Shown here one piece after another: positions 53,739 to 62,652 of a stretch of 64,000 nt of DNA. This stretch comes from Paraburkholderia panacisoli (lineage in GTDB: Bacteria; Pseudomonadota; Gammaproteobacteria; Burkholderiales; Burkholderiaceae). Numbering within the stretch: the first letter of the stretch is position 1; each line of letters opens with the position of its first letter. Under the pieces are notes generated by a model, which saw nothing but the letters and a program-made list of their open reading frames with translations, made no database searches and had not been told where the DNA came from. Location of the stretch: NCBI RefSeq assembly GCF_008369935.1, contig NZ_VTUZ01000021.1, positions 101,734-165,733 of the forward strand. Reading direction: 5' to 3'. The translations under genes and the position numbers were made by a program.

Positions 53739-54422
53739 TTAGTGCTGAACGTTGGCGAGCGCCGCGCGCATCTTGTCGATCACGACCTTGTGGTCCGGCT
53801 GGCCGAAGATCGCCGAACCGGCCACGAACGTATCCGCGCCGGCCGCCGCGATTTCCGCGATGTTGTCGACCTTTACGCCGCCGTCCACTTCCAGATGAAT
53901 CTCGCGGCCGGTCCGCTCCTTGTACGCGTCGATCCGCTTGCGGGCCTCGCGCAGCTTGTTCAGCGCCTCAGGAATGAACGACTGGCCGCCGAAGCCCGGG
54001 TTGACCGACATGATCAGCACGAGATCGAGCTTGTCCATCACGTGATCGAGGTAGTTCAGCGACGTGGCCGGGTTGAACACCAGGCCGGCCTTGCAGCCGT
54101 GGTCGCGAATCAGCGACAGTGTCCGGTCGATATGGTCCGAGCCTTCCGGATGGAAGCTGATCAGGTTCGCGCCGGCCTTGGCGAAGTCCGGCACGATGCG
54201 GTCGACCGGACGCACCATCAGATGCACGTCGATCGGCACGTCCACGTGCGGGCGGATCGCTTCGCACACGAGCGGGCCGATGGTCAGGTTCGGCACGTAG
54301 TGGTTGTCCATTACGTCGAAGTGAATCCAGTCGGCGCCGGCCGCGACGACGTTGCGGACTTCTTCGCCGAGACGGGCGAAGTCGGCGGACAAAATGCTGG
54401 GGGCGATGCGGAATTGCGTCAT
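53739..54422 (-). CDS. rpe: Ribulose-phosphate 3-epimerase
   Basis: 227 residues from the ATG at 54422. TIM-barrel motifs are FRIAPSILSADFARLGEEV, IHFDVMDNHYVPNLTIGP (metal-binding His and Asp), VHLMVRPVDRIV, VMSVNPGFGGQSFIPEAL and LEVDGGVKVDNI. It interconverts ribulose-5-phosphate and xylulose-5-phosphate. It is divergent from apaG and heads the leftward rpe-gph-trp series. Confidence 0.96.
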   Translation of the reverse strand: MTQFRIAPSILSADFARLGEEVRNVVAAGADWIHFDVMDNHYVPNLTIGPLVCEAIRPHVDVPIDVHLMVRPVDRIVPDFAKAGANLISFHPEGSDHIDRTLSLIRDHGCKAGLVFNPATSLNYLDHVMDKLDLVLIMSVNPGFGGQSFIPEALNKLREARKRIDAYKERTGREIHLEVDGGVKVDNIAEIAAAGADTFVAGSAIFGQPDHKVVIDKMRAALANVQH

Positions 54423-54693
54423 GGCGGGGAGCGGATGCAAGCGGGAAAGCGCCATTTTACCGTTTTGCGCAGGTCTGGACCGGAGAGCGGGCGTTCAGCA
54501 CCGGCTCGGTCGAGCCGAGCAGGTGACCCAGCGTCCTAATGGACCCTGGCCAAAGGTTTTAGCGGGTTGCGGGCATGCCGCGCATCAAGCAGAATGCCAA
54601 TCCATGCGCGCCGCTTCGCCAATACGCCGCAAACCATTGGCGTTCGGGGCTTCGCGCGATTTTTCCCACCCGTTTCGTCAGACCGGAATCAGG

Positions 54694-55068
54694 ATGAGCC
54701 AGTACGAATTCAGCGTCTCGGCGCAGGTGCAATACCTGCCCGAAGAGTCGGACCCGGAGCGCCGCCAGTATGCGTTCGCATACACGCTGACTATCCGTAA
54801 CACCGGCCAGGTGCCCGCGCAACTGATTGCGCGCCACTGGGTGATTACCGACAGCGAGAACCACGTGCAGGAAGTGAAAGGCCTCGGCGTGGTCGGCCAT
54901 CAGCCTCTGCTCAAACCGGGCGAGCATTTCGAATATACGAGTTGGGCGGTCATCGCCACGCCGGTCGGCACCATGCGCGGCGATTATTTCTGTGTCGCGG
55001 AAGACGGCGAGCGTTTCGAAGCGCCGGTCCCCGAGTTCATTCTGCGCATGCCGCGCACGTTGCATTGA
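54694..55068 (+). CDS. apaG: ApaG protein
   Basis: 124 residues, MSQYEFSVSAQVQYLPEESD at the start, an immunoglobulin-like fold with YAFAYTLTIRNTGQVPAQLIAR and GTMRGDYFCVAEDGERFEAP, the typical ApaG/DUF525 core. Function is not well defined; it is related to F-box protein domains and linked to ApaH (Ap4A hydrolase) in E. coli. The ATG has AGG close upstream (ATCAGG). It starts 271 bp from the divergent rpe. Confidence 0.95.
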   Translation: MSQYEFSVSAQVQYLPEESDPERRQYAFAYTLTIRNTGQVPAQLIARHWVITDSENHVQEVKGLGVVGHQPLLKPGEHFEYTSWAVIATPVGTMRGDYFCVAEDGERFEAPVPEFILRMPRTLH

Positions 55069-55170
55069 ACCGGGGCGTGAGCCCGCGGTCTTTAAACACG
55101 GTCAAACGCGTTTTGAGCGCATGGGTGACGGGTTCAACACGAGGTTCAATGCGTGGTTTGACGCAGCGCG

Positions 55171-55332
55171 TTACTGCTGTTTTTGCTGCCCGGACTGTTT
55201 ACTCGCGTTGGCGCGCTTCACCTTCTTCTTGCCGGACGATGTCCACACGACGATGAAGACGAGCAGAAAGAGCGCGACGAGCGACTCCAGCGCGAAGATG
55301 AGCATCGGGTATTCGTCGAACAGATCAGACAT
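55171..55332 (-). CDS. Small single-span membrane protein
   Basis: 53 residues from the ATG at 55332. It starts MSDLFDEYPMLIFALESLVA, has one transmembrane helix (about residues 9-30, ending LLVFIVVWTSS) and then a basic tail rich in Lys and Gln (GKKKVKRANASKQ). A GGAAACC site precedes the start. I do not recognise a family. The design (short, one helix, basic cytosolic tail) is typical of small regulatory or complex-associated membrane proteins. Its start is 28 bp from that of the divergent mltA. Confidence 0.65.
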   Translation of the reverse strand: MSDLFDEYPMLIFALESLVALFLLVFIVVWTSSGKKKVKRANASKQSGQQKQQ

Positions 55333-55360
55333 GGCGGTTTCCATCAAGAACGAACATTGT

Positions 55361-56485
55361 ATGCGTTTTGTCCGCACGGCCGGGGCGTGGCTCGGGGCGC
55401 TTTCGGTTGCGGTGCTGCTGGCGTCCTGCGGAGGTGGCGGCGCGATCCGGCCGTCGGTTTCGCCGCCCACGGGTGCGGCGATCATACCCGGTCAGATCGC
55501 CGCGACGCGCCTCACGGCAGTCGCGTGGCAACAGGTGCCGGGCTGGCAGGACGACTCGCTGATCGGCGCGACCGCCGCGCTGCGGCAGAACTGCGTGAGG
55601 CTCGCGCGCCAACCGAACTGGTCGCGCGCCTGCGCGGCGGCTGCACAAATCGACGATCTCGACGTCACCAGCGCGCGAGCCTTTTTCGAAGCCTATTTCA
55701 CGCCTTTCCAGCTAGCCAATAACGACGGCACGCTCGACGGTCTCGTCACCGGTTACTACGAGCCTTTGCTGCGCGGCTCGCGGACACGGCACGGCGTGTA
55801 CCAGACGGCGCTGTATCGCTGGCCCGGCGCGTATCGCGCGGGCGCGCCGCTGCCGGCGCGTGCGCAACTCGAGCGCAGCGGCGTGCTCAACGGCAATGAA
55901 CTGGTCTGGGTCGACGATCCGATCGAAGCGTTCTTCCTGCAGGTGCAGGGTTCGGGGCGCATCGTGATGGAAGATGGCAGCGTGATGCGCGTGGGCTTCG
56001 GCGGCACCAACAATCAGCCGTACAAGTCGATCGGACGCTGGTTGCTGGATCGCGGCGAACTCACGCCGGCGCAGGCGACCATGCAGGGCATCAAGGCATG
56101 GGCGCGCGCGAATCCGACTCGTGTCGACGCGCTGCTCGATACGAATCCGCGCTTTGTTTTCTTCCGTGAGATGCCGTCCGGCGAAAGCGTGCCGAGCGGC
56201 GGCGCGGACGGTCCGATCGGCGCGCTAGGCGTGCCGTTGACACCGGAGCGGTCGATCGCCGTCGACCCGACTTCGATTCCGCTGGGGACGCCGGTGTTTT
56301 TGCAGACCACGCGTCCATTGACGAACTCGCCGATGAACCGCCTCGTGTTCGCGCAGGACACCGGTACCGCGATCAAGGGCGGTGTACGCGCAGACTACTT
56401 CTGGGGTCTCGGCGACGACGCTGGCGACCTGGCCGGCAAGATGAAGCAGGGTGGCCGGATGTGGTTGCTGCTGCCGAACTCATGA
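55361..56485 (+). CDS. mltA: Membrane-bound lytic murein transglycosylase A
   Basis: 374 residues from the ATG at 55361. A lipoprotein signal ends in LLASC (Cys at about residue 22), giving an outer-membrane lipoprotein. The MltA domain has DGLVTGYYEPLLRGSR and QVQGSGRIVMEDGSVMRVGF, and the C-terminal 3D domain carries the conserved aspartates (IAVDPTSIPLG, FAQDTGTAIKGGVRADYFWG). It cleaves glycan strands to 1,6-anhydro products. The frame is open far upstream, but only this start gives a lipobox. Confidence 0.93.
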   Translation: MRFVRTAGAWLGALSVAVLLASCGGGGAIRPSVSPPTGAAIIPGQIAATRLTAVAWQQVPGWQDDSLIGATAALRQNCVRLARQPNWSRACAAAAQIDDLDVTSARAFFEAYFTPFQLANNDGTLDGLVTGYYEPLLRGSRTRHGVYQTALYRWPGAYRAGAPLPARAQLERSGVLNGNELVWVDDPIEAFFLQVQGSGRIVMEDGSVMRVGFGGTNNQPYKSIGRWLLDRGELTPAQATMQGIKAWARANPTRVDALLDTNPRFVFFREMPSGESVPSGGADGPIGALGVPLTPERSIAVDPTSIPLGTPVFLQTTRPLTNSPMNRLVFAQDTGTAIKGGVRADYFWGLGDDAGDLAGKMKQGGRMWLLLPNS

Positions 56486-56620
56486 TCGTGGAGTTCTGTG
56501 AGCGGTGAAGCGGTGGCTTTCGGGATCGAATCCGCCGCTCCGTGATTTGCAGACCGAAGCTTGCACGAGCTGAGTTCTCAACAGAATCGCCCGCTTCCGG
56601 CGAGCTTCGCCGGTTAGCTG

Positions 56621-56669
56621 AAAACGGCGTCGCGTGCCGGTTGTCAATCCGGACGCGACGCCGTTTTTT
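56621..56669. terminator. Bidirectional terminator between mltA and paaK
   Basis: AAAACGGCGTCGCGT-g-CCGG pairs with CCGG-a-CGCGACGCCGTTTT around TTGTCAAT, with T-runs on both strands. It serves mltA (plus) and paaK (minus). Confidence 0.93.
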
Positions 56670-56678
56670 TCATGCGAG

Positions 56679-57983
56679 TTAAAGCCCCGACTTGCGTTTG
56701 TCCACCACGCGCCGCGCCTTACCCACCGAACGCTCGATGCCATTCACCGCCAACACATTGACCACCGCGCTCACGCCGATCAGCGCTTTGATGTCATAGG
56801 CCAGGGCCTGCTTGGCCGTGTTCAGCGCTGCCGTATCCGGCGCGGTTTCCGGACAGGGCTCGACGTTCAGCGTCAATACGTCGAGCGGGCCTTCCTTGGT
56901 CAGCACGATCTGATAGTGCGGCGCGAGAGCATGCTGCTTGAGCAGCAGTTCTTCGATCTGCGTCGGGAACACGTTCACGCCGCGCACGATCATCATGTCG
57001 TCCGAGCGGCCGGTGATCTTCTCCATCCGGCGCATCGTGCGTGCGCTGCCCGGCAGCAGGCGCGTGAGATCGCGCGTGCGGTAGCGGACGATCGGCAGCG
57101 CTTCCTTGGTCAGCGACGTGAACACCAGCTCGCCGAGTTCGCCGTCGGGCAACACCTCGCCGGTTTCGGGGTCGATGATCTCCGGATAGAAATGGTCTTC
57201 CCAGATGGTCGGACCATCCTTCGTTTCCACGCACTCCGACGCGACGCCGGGTCCCATTACCTCGGACAGTCCGTAGATGTCGACCGCATCGATGCCCATG
57301 CGTTTTTCGATCGCCTGCCGCATGTCGTTGGTCCACGGCTCCGCGCCGAAGATGCCGATGCGCAGCGAGCAACTGGCCGGGTCGATGCCCTGCCGTTCGA
57401 GTTCGTCGGCAATCGAGAGCATGTAGCTCGGCGTCACCATGATGATGTCCGGCCGGAAGTCCTGAATCAGCTGCACCTGCTTTTCGGTCTGGCCACCGCC
57501 GAACGGGATCACCGTGAGGCCGGCACGCTCGGCGCCGTAGTGCGCGCCGAGGCCGCCGGTGAACAGGCCATAGCCGTAGCTCACATGGACCTTGTCGCCG
57601 CGCTTTGCGCCGGCGGCGCGGATCGACCGGGCGACGAGATTCGCCCACGTGTCGATATCGCGCGCGGTGTAACCCACGACGGTCGGCTTACCCGTCGTGC
57701 CGGACGACGCGTGAATTCGCGAAATCTGTTCCTGCGGCACGGCGAACATTCCGAACGGGTAGCTGTCGCGCAGATCCTTCTTGGTGGTGAAGGGAAAGCG
57801 CGCGAGGTCCGCCAGCGTCTTGACTTCACTGGGGTGGACGCCGGCTTCGTCGAACTTGCGCCGATACACCGGCGAATTTTCATAGGCATGGTTCAGCGAC
57901 CATTTGAGCCGTTCAAGTTGAAGCGCGGCAAGTTCGTCGCGGCTGGCGGTCTCGATCGGATCGAGCGGAAGGGCGGTCGTCAT
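56679..57983 (-). CDS. paaK: Phenylacetate-CoA ligase
   Basis: 434 residues. Adenylation motifs include the P-loop RIHASSGTTGKPTVVGYT (around residue 90), DIYGLSEVMGPGVASEC and the C-terminal YRTRDLTRLL. It activates phenylacetate to phenylacetyl-CoA with ATP, the entry step of the aerobic hybrid pathway. It is the last gene of the leftward paa operon, 181 bp after paaI, and ends in a strong terminator. Confidence 0.95.
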   Translation of the reverse strand: MTTALPLDPIETASRDELAALQLERLKWSLNHAYENSPVYRRKFDEAGVHPSEVKTLADLARFPFTTKKDLRDSYPFGMFAVPQEQISRIHASSGTTGKPTVVGYTARDIDTWANLVARSIRAAGAKRGDKVHVSYGYGLFTGGLGAHYGAERAGLTVIPFGGGQTEKQVQLIQDFRPDIIMVTPSYMLSIADELERQGIDPASCSLRIGIFGAEPWTNDMRQAIEKRMGIDAVDIYGLSEVMGPGVASECVETKDGPTIWEDHFYPEIIDPETGEVLPDGELGELVFTSLTKEALPIVRYRTRDLTRLLPGSARTMRRMEKITGRSDDMMIVRGVNVFPTQIEELLLKQHALAPHYQIVLTKEGPLDVLTLNVEPCPETAPDTAALNTAKQALAYDIKALIGVSAVVNVLAVNGIERSVGKARRVVDKRKSGL

Positions 57984-58164
57984 TGAATGTCTCCTTGCTG
58001 CCTCAATGCTTGAGTCTGATGTACGGTGCGCTCGTGCGCAAAAACGGGAACTGGCTGCTATACGGGGCGTGGCGTCGGTGAGCCGCCATCGGTTCGCGCA
58101 TCTGCCGCGGCGCTGCTGCGGATCTCACCGCTGCTTTGCCATCGGCTCGCCGCGCGTTTGCCGG

Positions 58165-58626
58165 TCAATCGCCCGTGGGAATCAGGTTGCCTTTAATTTG
58201 CGCCGATTTGCCGCGAAACATGGCGACAGTTTCGTCAGCGCGATTCGTGACGCGAATATCGTAGATGCCGGTGCGGCCGCTCAGTGTTTGCTCGACCGCT
58301 TCCGCCGTGAGCACGTCGCCGCCTCGTACAGGCTTCAGGAACTCGATCGAACAACCAGCCGCAACCGTGTTGATGTTGTACGTGTTGCAGGCGAATGCGA
58401 ACGCCGAATCGGCGAGTGTGAAGATCAGGCCGCCGTGACAAATCTGGTGGCCGTTCAGAAAGTCGTCGCGCACGGCCATGCGCAGGCGCGCATAGCCCGC
58501 ACGCACGGCCAGGATTTCGAGCCCGAGCGCACGGCTGCAGGTATCGTTCTCGTACATCGCGGCAGCGGTCGCGCGAGCGAGTTCGTCGGGTGTCATCTGG
58601 TTGGGGTGGTTGGCTTGAATGGACAT
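58165..58626 (-). CDS. paaI: Hydroxyphenylacetyl-CoA thioesterase PaaI
   Basis: 153 residues from the ATG at 58626. A hotdog fold is recognised from LNGHQICHGGLIFTLADSAFAFACN, with the catalytic Asp in LADS, and later GRTGIYDIRVTN. It releases CoA from dead-end ring-hydroxylated products and so prevents CoA trapping in the paa pathway. Its start is separated from the paaG stop by a single base (TGA-T-ATG), implying tight coupling. Confidence 0.93.
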   Translation of the reverse strand: MSIQANHPNQMTPDELARATAAAMYENDTCSRALGLEILAVRAGYARLRMAVRDDFLNGHQICHGGLIFTLADSAFAFACNTYNINTVAAGCSIEFLKPVRGGDVLTAEAVEQTLSGRTGIYDIRVTNRADETVAMFRGKSAQIKGNLIPTGD

Positions 58627-58627
58627 A

Positions 58628-59419
58628 TCAACGGCCCTCGAAGCGTGGCGCGCGTTTTTCCACAAACGCTTGCACACCTTCGGTGTAGTCGTGCGAAGCA
58701 CCGAGTTCGCGTTGCAGATCACGTTCGAGATCGAGCTGCTGGTCGAGTGCTTGCGTCGCGCCCGCGCGCATGGCCTGCTTGATCGCGGCGATGGCGCGCG
58801 TGGGTTGCTGCGCGAGTTGGGACGCGAGTTTGGCGGCGGCCAGGGAGAGTTCCGTGTCGTCGACCACCTGCCAGATCATGCCCCAGCTTTCGGCTTTTTC
58901 CGCGCTGAGCTTGTCGCCGGTAATCGCGAGTCCCAACGCGCGCGCCATGCCGACGCGCTGCGGCAGGAACCACGTGCCGCCCGAGTCCGGCACGAGGCCG
59001 ATCTTCACGAACGCCTGAATGAAGCTTGCTGAGCGGGCTGCGAGCACGAGGTCGCAAGCCAGCGCGAGATTGGCGCCGGCGCCCGCAGCCGTGCCGTTGA
59101 CCGCGGCGATCACCGGCAACGGTAGCGCTTGGAGACGGCGAATCAGCGGGTTGAAGTGCTTGTCGATCAGATCACCAAGATCCGTCGATGCGCCGGGCGT
59201 GAAGTCGAGATCGGCGAGATCCTGGCCGGCGCAGAAGCCGCGGCCCGCGCCAGTCAGCACGAGAGCGCGGGCGCCGGAGGCTTCGACTTCACCGAGCGCG
59301 GCGCTCAGTTCCAGATGCATTGCGCGGGTGAAGCTGTTGAGCTTGTCCGGCCGGTTCAGCGTGATGGTTGCTACATGGCTCGATGCGTCGATGTCCAGGC
59401 GAATCGCTTCATATGACAT
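58628..59419 (-). CDS. paaG: Ring-1,2-epoxyphenylacetyl-CoA isomerase PaaG
   Basis: 263 residues from the ATG at 59419. It is a crotonase-fold protein with oxyanion segments GAGRGFCAGQDLADLDF and AAGAGANLALACDLVLAA. The usual first catalytic Glu of hydratases is Asn here, and the second acidic residue is Asp in KIGLVPDSGGTWFLP. This pattern is typical of PaaG, which isomerises the epoxide to an oxepin. It precedes paaI and follows the thiolase by 48 bp. Confidence 0.92.
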   Translation of the reverse strand: MSYEAIRLDIDASSHVATITLNRPDKLNSFTRAMHLELSAALGEVEASGARALVLTGAGRGFCAGQDLADLDFTPGASTDLGDLIDKHFNPLIRRLQALPLPVIAAVNGTAAGAGANLALACDLVLAARSASFIQAFVKIGLVPDSGGTWFLPQRVGMARALGLAITGDKLSAEKAESWGMIWQVVDDTELSLAAAKLASQLAQQPTRAIAAIKQAMRAGATQALDQQLDLERDLQRELGASHDYTEGVQAFVEKRAPRFEGR

Positions 59420-59467
59420 TGGGTGTCTCCTCAAAGTCTCTTTGGCCGATGGGCACTACTGCGGTTG

Positions 59468-60673
59468 CTATGAAAGCCGCTCGATGACCAGCGCAATGCC
59501 TTGCCCGACACCGATGCACATCGTGCACAACGCAAAGCGCCCGTTGATCCGTTCCAGCTGGTACAGCGCGGTGGTAATCAGACGCGCCCCGGATGCGCCC
59601 AGCGGGTGGCCGAGCGCAATGGCGCCGCCGTTCGGATTGACGCGCGGATCGTCATCGCGCAGACCGAGTGTGCGCAGCACCGCGAGGCCTTGCGACGCGA
59701 ATGCTTCGTTCAGTTCGATCACGTCGAATTGTTCGAGCGTCATGCCGAGTTGCTTGAGCAGTTTTTGCGCCGCCGGCGCCGGTCCGATGCCCATGATGCG
59801 CGGCTCGACACCCGCGGTCGCCATGCCCACCACGCGTGCGCGGCGGCGCAGGCCGTACTGTTCGGCCGCCTGCTGATTCGCGAGCAACAGTGCGCAAGCG
59901 CCGTCGTTCACACCGGACGCGTTGCCGGCCGTCACGCTGCCGTCCGGACGAACCACGCCCTTGAGCTTACCCAGACTTTCGAGCGACGTTTCCCGCGGAT
60001 GCTCGTCAAGCACGATGCGTACGGGGTCGCCTTTCTTCTGCGCGACGTCGACGCCGACGATTTCCTGCGCGAACGTGCCGTCACGTTGCGCGCGGGCCGC
60101 TTTTTGCTGACTCGCGAGCGCGAACGCGTCCTGATCGGCACGGCTCACACCGAACTGGACGGCGACGTTTTCCGCGGTCTCCGGCATCGAGTCGACGCCG
60201 TATTGGCGCTTCATCAGCGGATTGATAAAGCGCCAGCCGATGGTCGTGTCGTGAATGTCGGCTTGACGCGAGAACGCACTACTTGCTTTGCCCATCACGA
60301 ACGGCGCGCGCGTCATGCTTTCGACGCCGCCTGCAATCATGAGACGGGCCTCGCCAGCCTTGATCGCGCGCGCGGCGGTGCCGACCGCGTCCATGCCCGA
60401 GCCGCACAGGCGATTGATGGTTGCGCCCGGCGCATCCGTGGGCAGGTCCGCCAATAGCGCCGACATGCGCGCGACGTTGCGATTGTCTTCACCGGCCTGG
60501 TTGGCGCAGCCGTAGATCACGTCGTCGAGGGCTCGCCAGTCGACGCCGGGATTGCGCTCGATCAGCGCCCTGATTGGTACGGCGCCGAGGTCGTCGGCGC
60601 GCACGTCTTTGAGGGCGCCGCCGTAGCGGCCGATGGGCGTGCGAATCGCATCGCAGATGAAGGCGTCGTTCAT
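59468..60673 (-). CDS. paaJ: 3-Oxoadipyl-CoA thiolase (PaaJ/PcaF type)
   Basis: 401 residues from the ATG at 60673. The thiolase active sites are all present: nucleophilic Cys in TINRLCGSGMDAVGTAAR (around residue 90), His in NGGAIALGHPLGASGAR and Cys in CTMCIGVGQGIALV. It cleaves 3-oxoadipyl-CoA to succinyl-CoA and acetyl-CoA. The same enzyme type serves the beta-ketoadipate pathway; its place among paa genes supports the phenylacetate role. A 137-bp gap separates it from paaN upstream. Confidence 0.92.
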   Translation of the reverse strand: MNDAFICDAIRTPIGRYGGALKDVRADDLGAVPIRALIERNPGVDWRALDDVIYGCANQAGEDNRNVARMSALLADLPTDAPGATINRLCGSGMDAVGTAARAIKAGEARLMIAGGVESMTRAPFVMGKASSAFSRQADIHDTTIGWRFINPLMKRQYGVDSMPETAENVAVQFGVSRADQDAFALASQQKAARAQRDGTFAQEIVGVDVAQKKGDPVRIVLDEHPRETSLESLGKLKGVVRPDGSVTAGNASGVNDGACALLLANQQAAEQYGLRRRARVVGMATAGVEPRIMGIGPAPAAQKLLKQLGMTLEQFDVIELNEAFASQGLAVLRTLGLRDDDPRVNPNGGAIALGHPLGASGARLITTALYQLERINGRFALCTMCIGVGQGIALVIERLS

Positions 60674-60810
60674 AGGGATTCCCGCTGGGGCGGAGCGGCG
60701 CGCAGTGCCGATCCGATGTCTCATGTTAGTTGGGGCGCACGACCCGGTCCATTCGGCCAAACGGCATAGGAACGAGGCCGTGCTTTTCTTATGCCGCTGT
60801 CCTAGGCCAT

Positions 60811-62511
60811 TCAGCCAGCTACTGCCGGCGCCGCTTTCGGTTCAACATGAACGCGGCTTTGAACCACACGGAAGCGATTCGCGACGAAGGCTGCATCGGC
60901 CAGTGCGGCATTGGCCGCCGGGTTCGCGCCCGTGCCGTGGAAATCGGAGAAGGCCGCGGACTGGTTGACAAACACTGCGCCCGTCAGATTGATCGACAGG
61001 GCTACGCCGCCGCGGATCGATGCCTCGTGCGCGTCGTCGAGCACGGCTTCGTCCGTGCTGTACACCGACAGCGTCAGCGCGCCGTGCTCGGCGGCGATCG
61101 CGCCGGCGAGATCGAGCGACTGCGCGGTCGAGTCCGTCGCGATCACGAACGAGATCGGGCCGAACCATTCTTTGGTGAACTGCGCGTAGTCGGCCGTTGC
61201 GTCCAATTGCAGCACGAGCGGCGTGCGCACGCGCGCGCCAGCGAAAGACGGATGTTCGAGCGTCTGGCTCTGGACCAGAACCCGGCCGAGCTTGGCGGCA
61301 TCGTCGATGTGCTGGACGACGCCTTCGTTCTGAATCGCGCCGAGCAGTTCGACCGCGCGGGCCGGGTCGGCGACGAGCTTCTGCACGGCGCCGGCGACGG
61401 CTTGCGCGACTTCGTCGAAACCGAGCGTGCCGTCGGCGGTGCGGATGCCATTGCGCGGCACGTAGATGTTCTGCGGCGCGGTGCACATCTGGCCCGAGTA
61501 CAGCGCCAGTGAAAAGGCAATATTGCGGGCGGCGGCTTTGATGTCGTCGACCGAGTCGATCACGATCTGGTTCACGCCGGCTTTTTCGGTGTAGACCTGA
61601 GCCTGGTGTGCATTACGCTCGAGCCACGTGCCGTTCTGCGTGCTGCCGGTGAAGTCGATGAGTTTGATCTCCGGGCGCAGAGCCAGATCCTGCACGAGTG
61701 CGCCGTCGTTCGGTTCGGTGGCCAGCAACGTGACGACGTTCGGATCGAAACCCGCTTCGCGCAAGACGTCGCGCGCGATTCGCACAGTCAGCGCGAGCGG
61801 CAGGATCGCGCCCGGATGCGGCTTGACGATGACCGTATTGCCAGTGGCCAGGTCGGCAAAGAGGCCAGGGTAGCCATTCCACGTCGGGAACGTGCAGCAG
61901 CCGAGGACAAGGCCCGTGCCGCGCGGTACGACGGCGTAGCGTTTGTGCATCGCGAGCGGCGGATTCTTGCCTTGCGGCTTTTCCCAGTGAGCGTCAGCGG
62001 GGATGCGGCGCAACTGGTCCCACGCGTACACGACCGCTTCGAGCGCGCGGTCTTGCGCGTGCGGGCCGCCGGCCTGAAAAGCCATCATGAACGCCTGGCC
62101 GGTCGTGTGCATCACGCTGTAGCCGATTTCGAAACTGGCGCGATTCAGCCGCGCGAGAATTTCCAGGCTCACGCCGATCCACGCCTGCGGGCCTGCCGCG
62201 CGCCAGCCGCTCTGCGCGGCGGCGGCCGCCGCGATCAGTGCGTCGGGGTCGCTTTTCGGGTAGCGCACGCCGAGCGGGAAGCCGAACGGCGAGACTTCGG
62301 CGCCGACCGTTTCGCCCGTCGATGGTTGGTCCAGTTCGAATGTCGCGTTGAGTAGCGCTTTGAAGGCGGCTTCGCCGTCCGCATTGGCTGTTTCCCCGTA
62401 CACTTTCGGACTGGGCATCTCGACGAACGGACTCCAGTAGCCGCGCGTTTCAACCGCGGTGAGTGCCTTTTGCAGCGTGTCTTCGTGTTTCGTGAATAGC
62501 GGATGTGTCAT
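60811..62511 (-). CDS. paaN: Phenylacetate degradation aldehyde dehydrogenase PaaN (PaaZ-like, no MaoC domain)
   Basis: 566 residues from the ATG at 62511. It is an aldehyde dehydrogenase fold: NAD site region TVIVKPHPGAILPLAL, FTGSTQNG, general-base Glu in YTEKAGVNQIV and nucleophilic Cys in ALYSGQMCTAPQNIYVP. The C-terminal MaoC hydratase domain of E. coli PaaZ is absent; PaaN of this length matches the second PaaN type. It oxidises the ring-opened semialdehyde. The hydrolysis step must come from another protein. The promoter is shared with the divergent enoyl-CoA hydratase gene. Confidence 0.9.
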   Translation of the reverse strand: MTHPLFTKHEDTLQKALTAVETRGYWSPFVEMPSPKVYGETANADGEAAFKALLNATFELDQPSTGETVGAEVSPFGFPLGVRYPKSDPDALIAAAAAAQSGWRAAGPQAWIGVSLEILARLNRASFEIGYSVMHTTGQAFMMAFQAGGPHAQDRALEAVVYAWDQLRRIPADAHWEKPQGKNPPLAMHKRYAVVPRGTGLVLGCCTFPTWNGYPGLFADLATGNTVIVKPHPGAILPLALTVRIARDVLREAGFDPNVVTLLATEPNDGALVQDLALRPEIKLIDFTGSTQNGTWLERNAHQAQVYTEKAGVNQIVIDSVDDIKAAARNIAFSLALYSGQMCTAPQNIYVPRNGIRTADGTLGFDEVAQAVAGAVQKLVADPARAVELLGAIQNEGVVQHIDDAAKLGRVLVQSQTLEHPSFAGARVRTPLVLQLDATADYAQFTKEWFGPISFVIATDSTAQSLDLAGAIAAEHGALTLSVYSTDEAVLDDAHEASIRGGVALSINLTGAVFVNQSAAFSDFHGTGANPAANAALADAAFVANRFRVVQSRVHVEPKAAPAVAG

Positions 62512-62550
62512 GGCAGAGGGACTTGGCTGTGCGTTGGGAGGAAGCCTGTC

Positions 62551-62594
62551 TAATAATTGACCGACCGGTTGGTTGGTGAATGTTAGCATTATTA
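62551..62594. promoter_or_regulatory. Operator within divergent paa promoters
   Basis: ACCGACC-GGTTGGT (62560-62573) is a 14-bp palindrome with one mismatch. It is flanked by TAATAAT (62551-62557) and its inverse ATTATTA (62588-62594). Rightward, TTGACC (62557-62562) could be a -35 box; leftward, TTCACC with an 18-bp spacer to TTATTA overlaps the same element. A TetR-type regulator (PaaR) controls paa genes in Burkholderia through an inverted repeat; its gene is not in this window. Confidence 0.65.
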
Positions 62595-62603
62595 AGAGAG
62601 GCG

Positions 62604-62620
62604 CGCGAAACGTTTTCGCG
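62604..62620. promoter_or_regulatory. Second palindrome upstream of the enoyl-CoA hydratase gene
   Basis: CGCGAAA and TTTCGCG arms surround a short centre (CGCGAAACGTTTTCGCG). It lies in the expected 5' UTR of the rightward gene, 33 bp before its ATG, and may be an operator or an mRNA hairpin. Confidence 0.35.
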
Positions 62621-62652
62621 TGTGATTAACCACTAGGAGATTAGGAGGCGGC

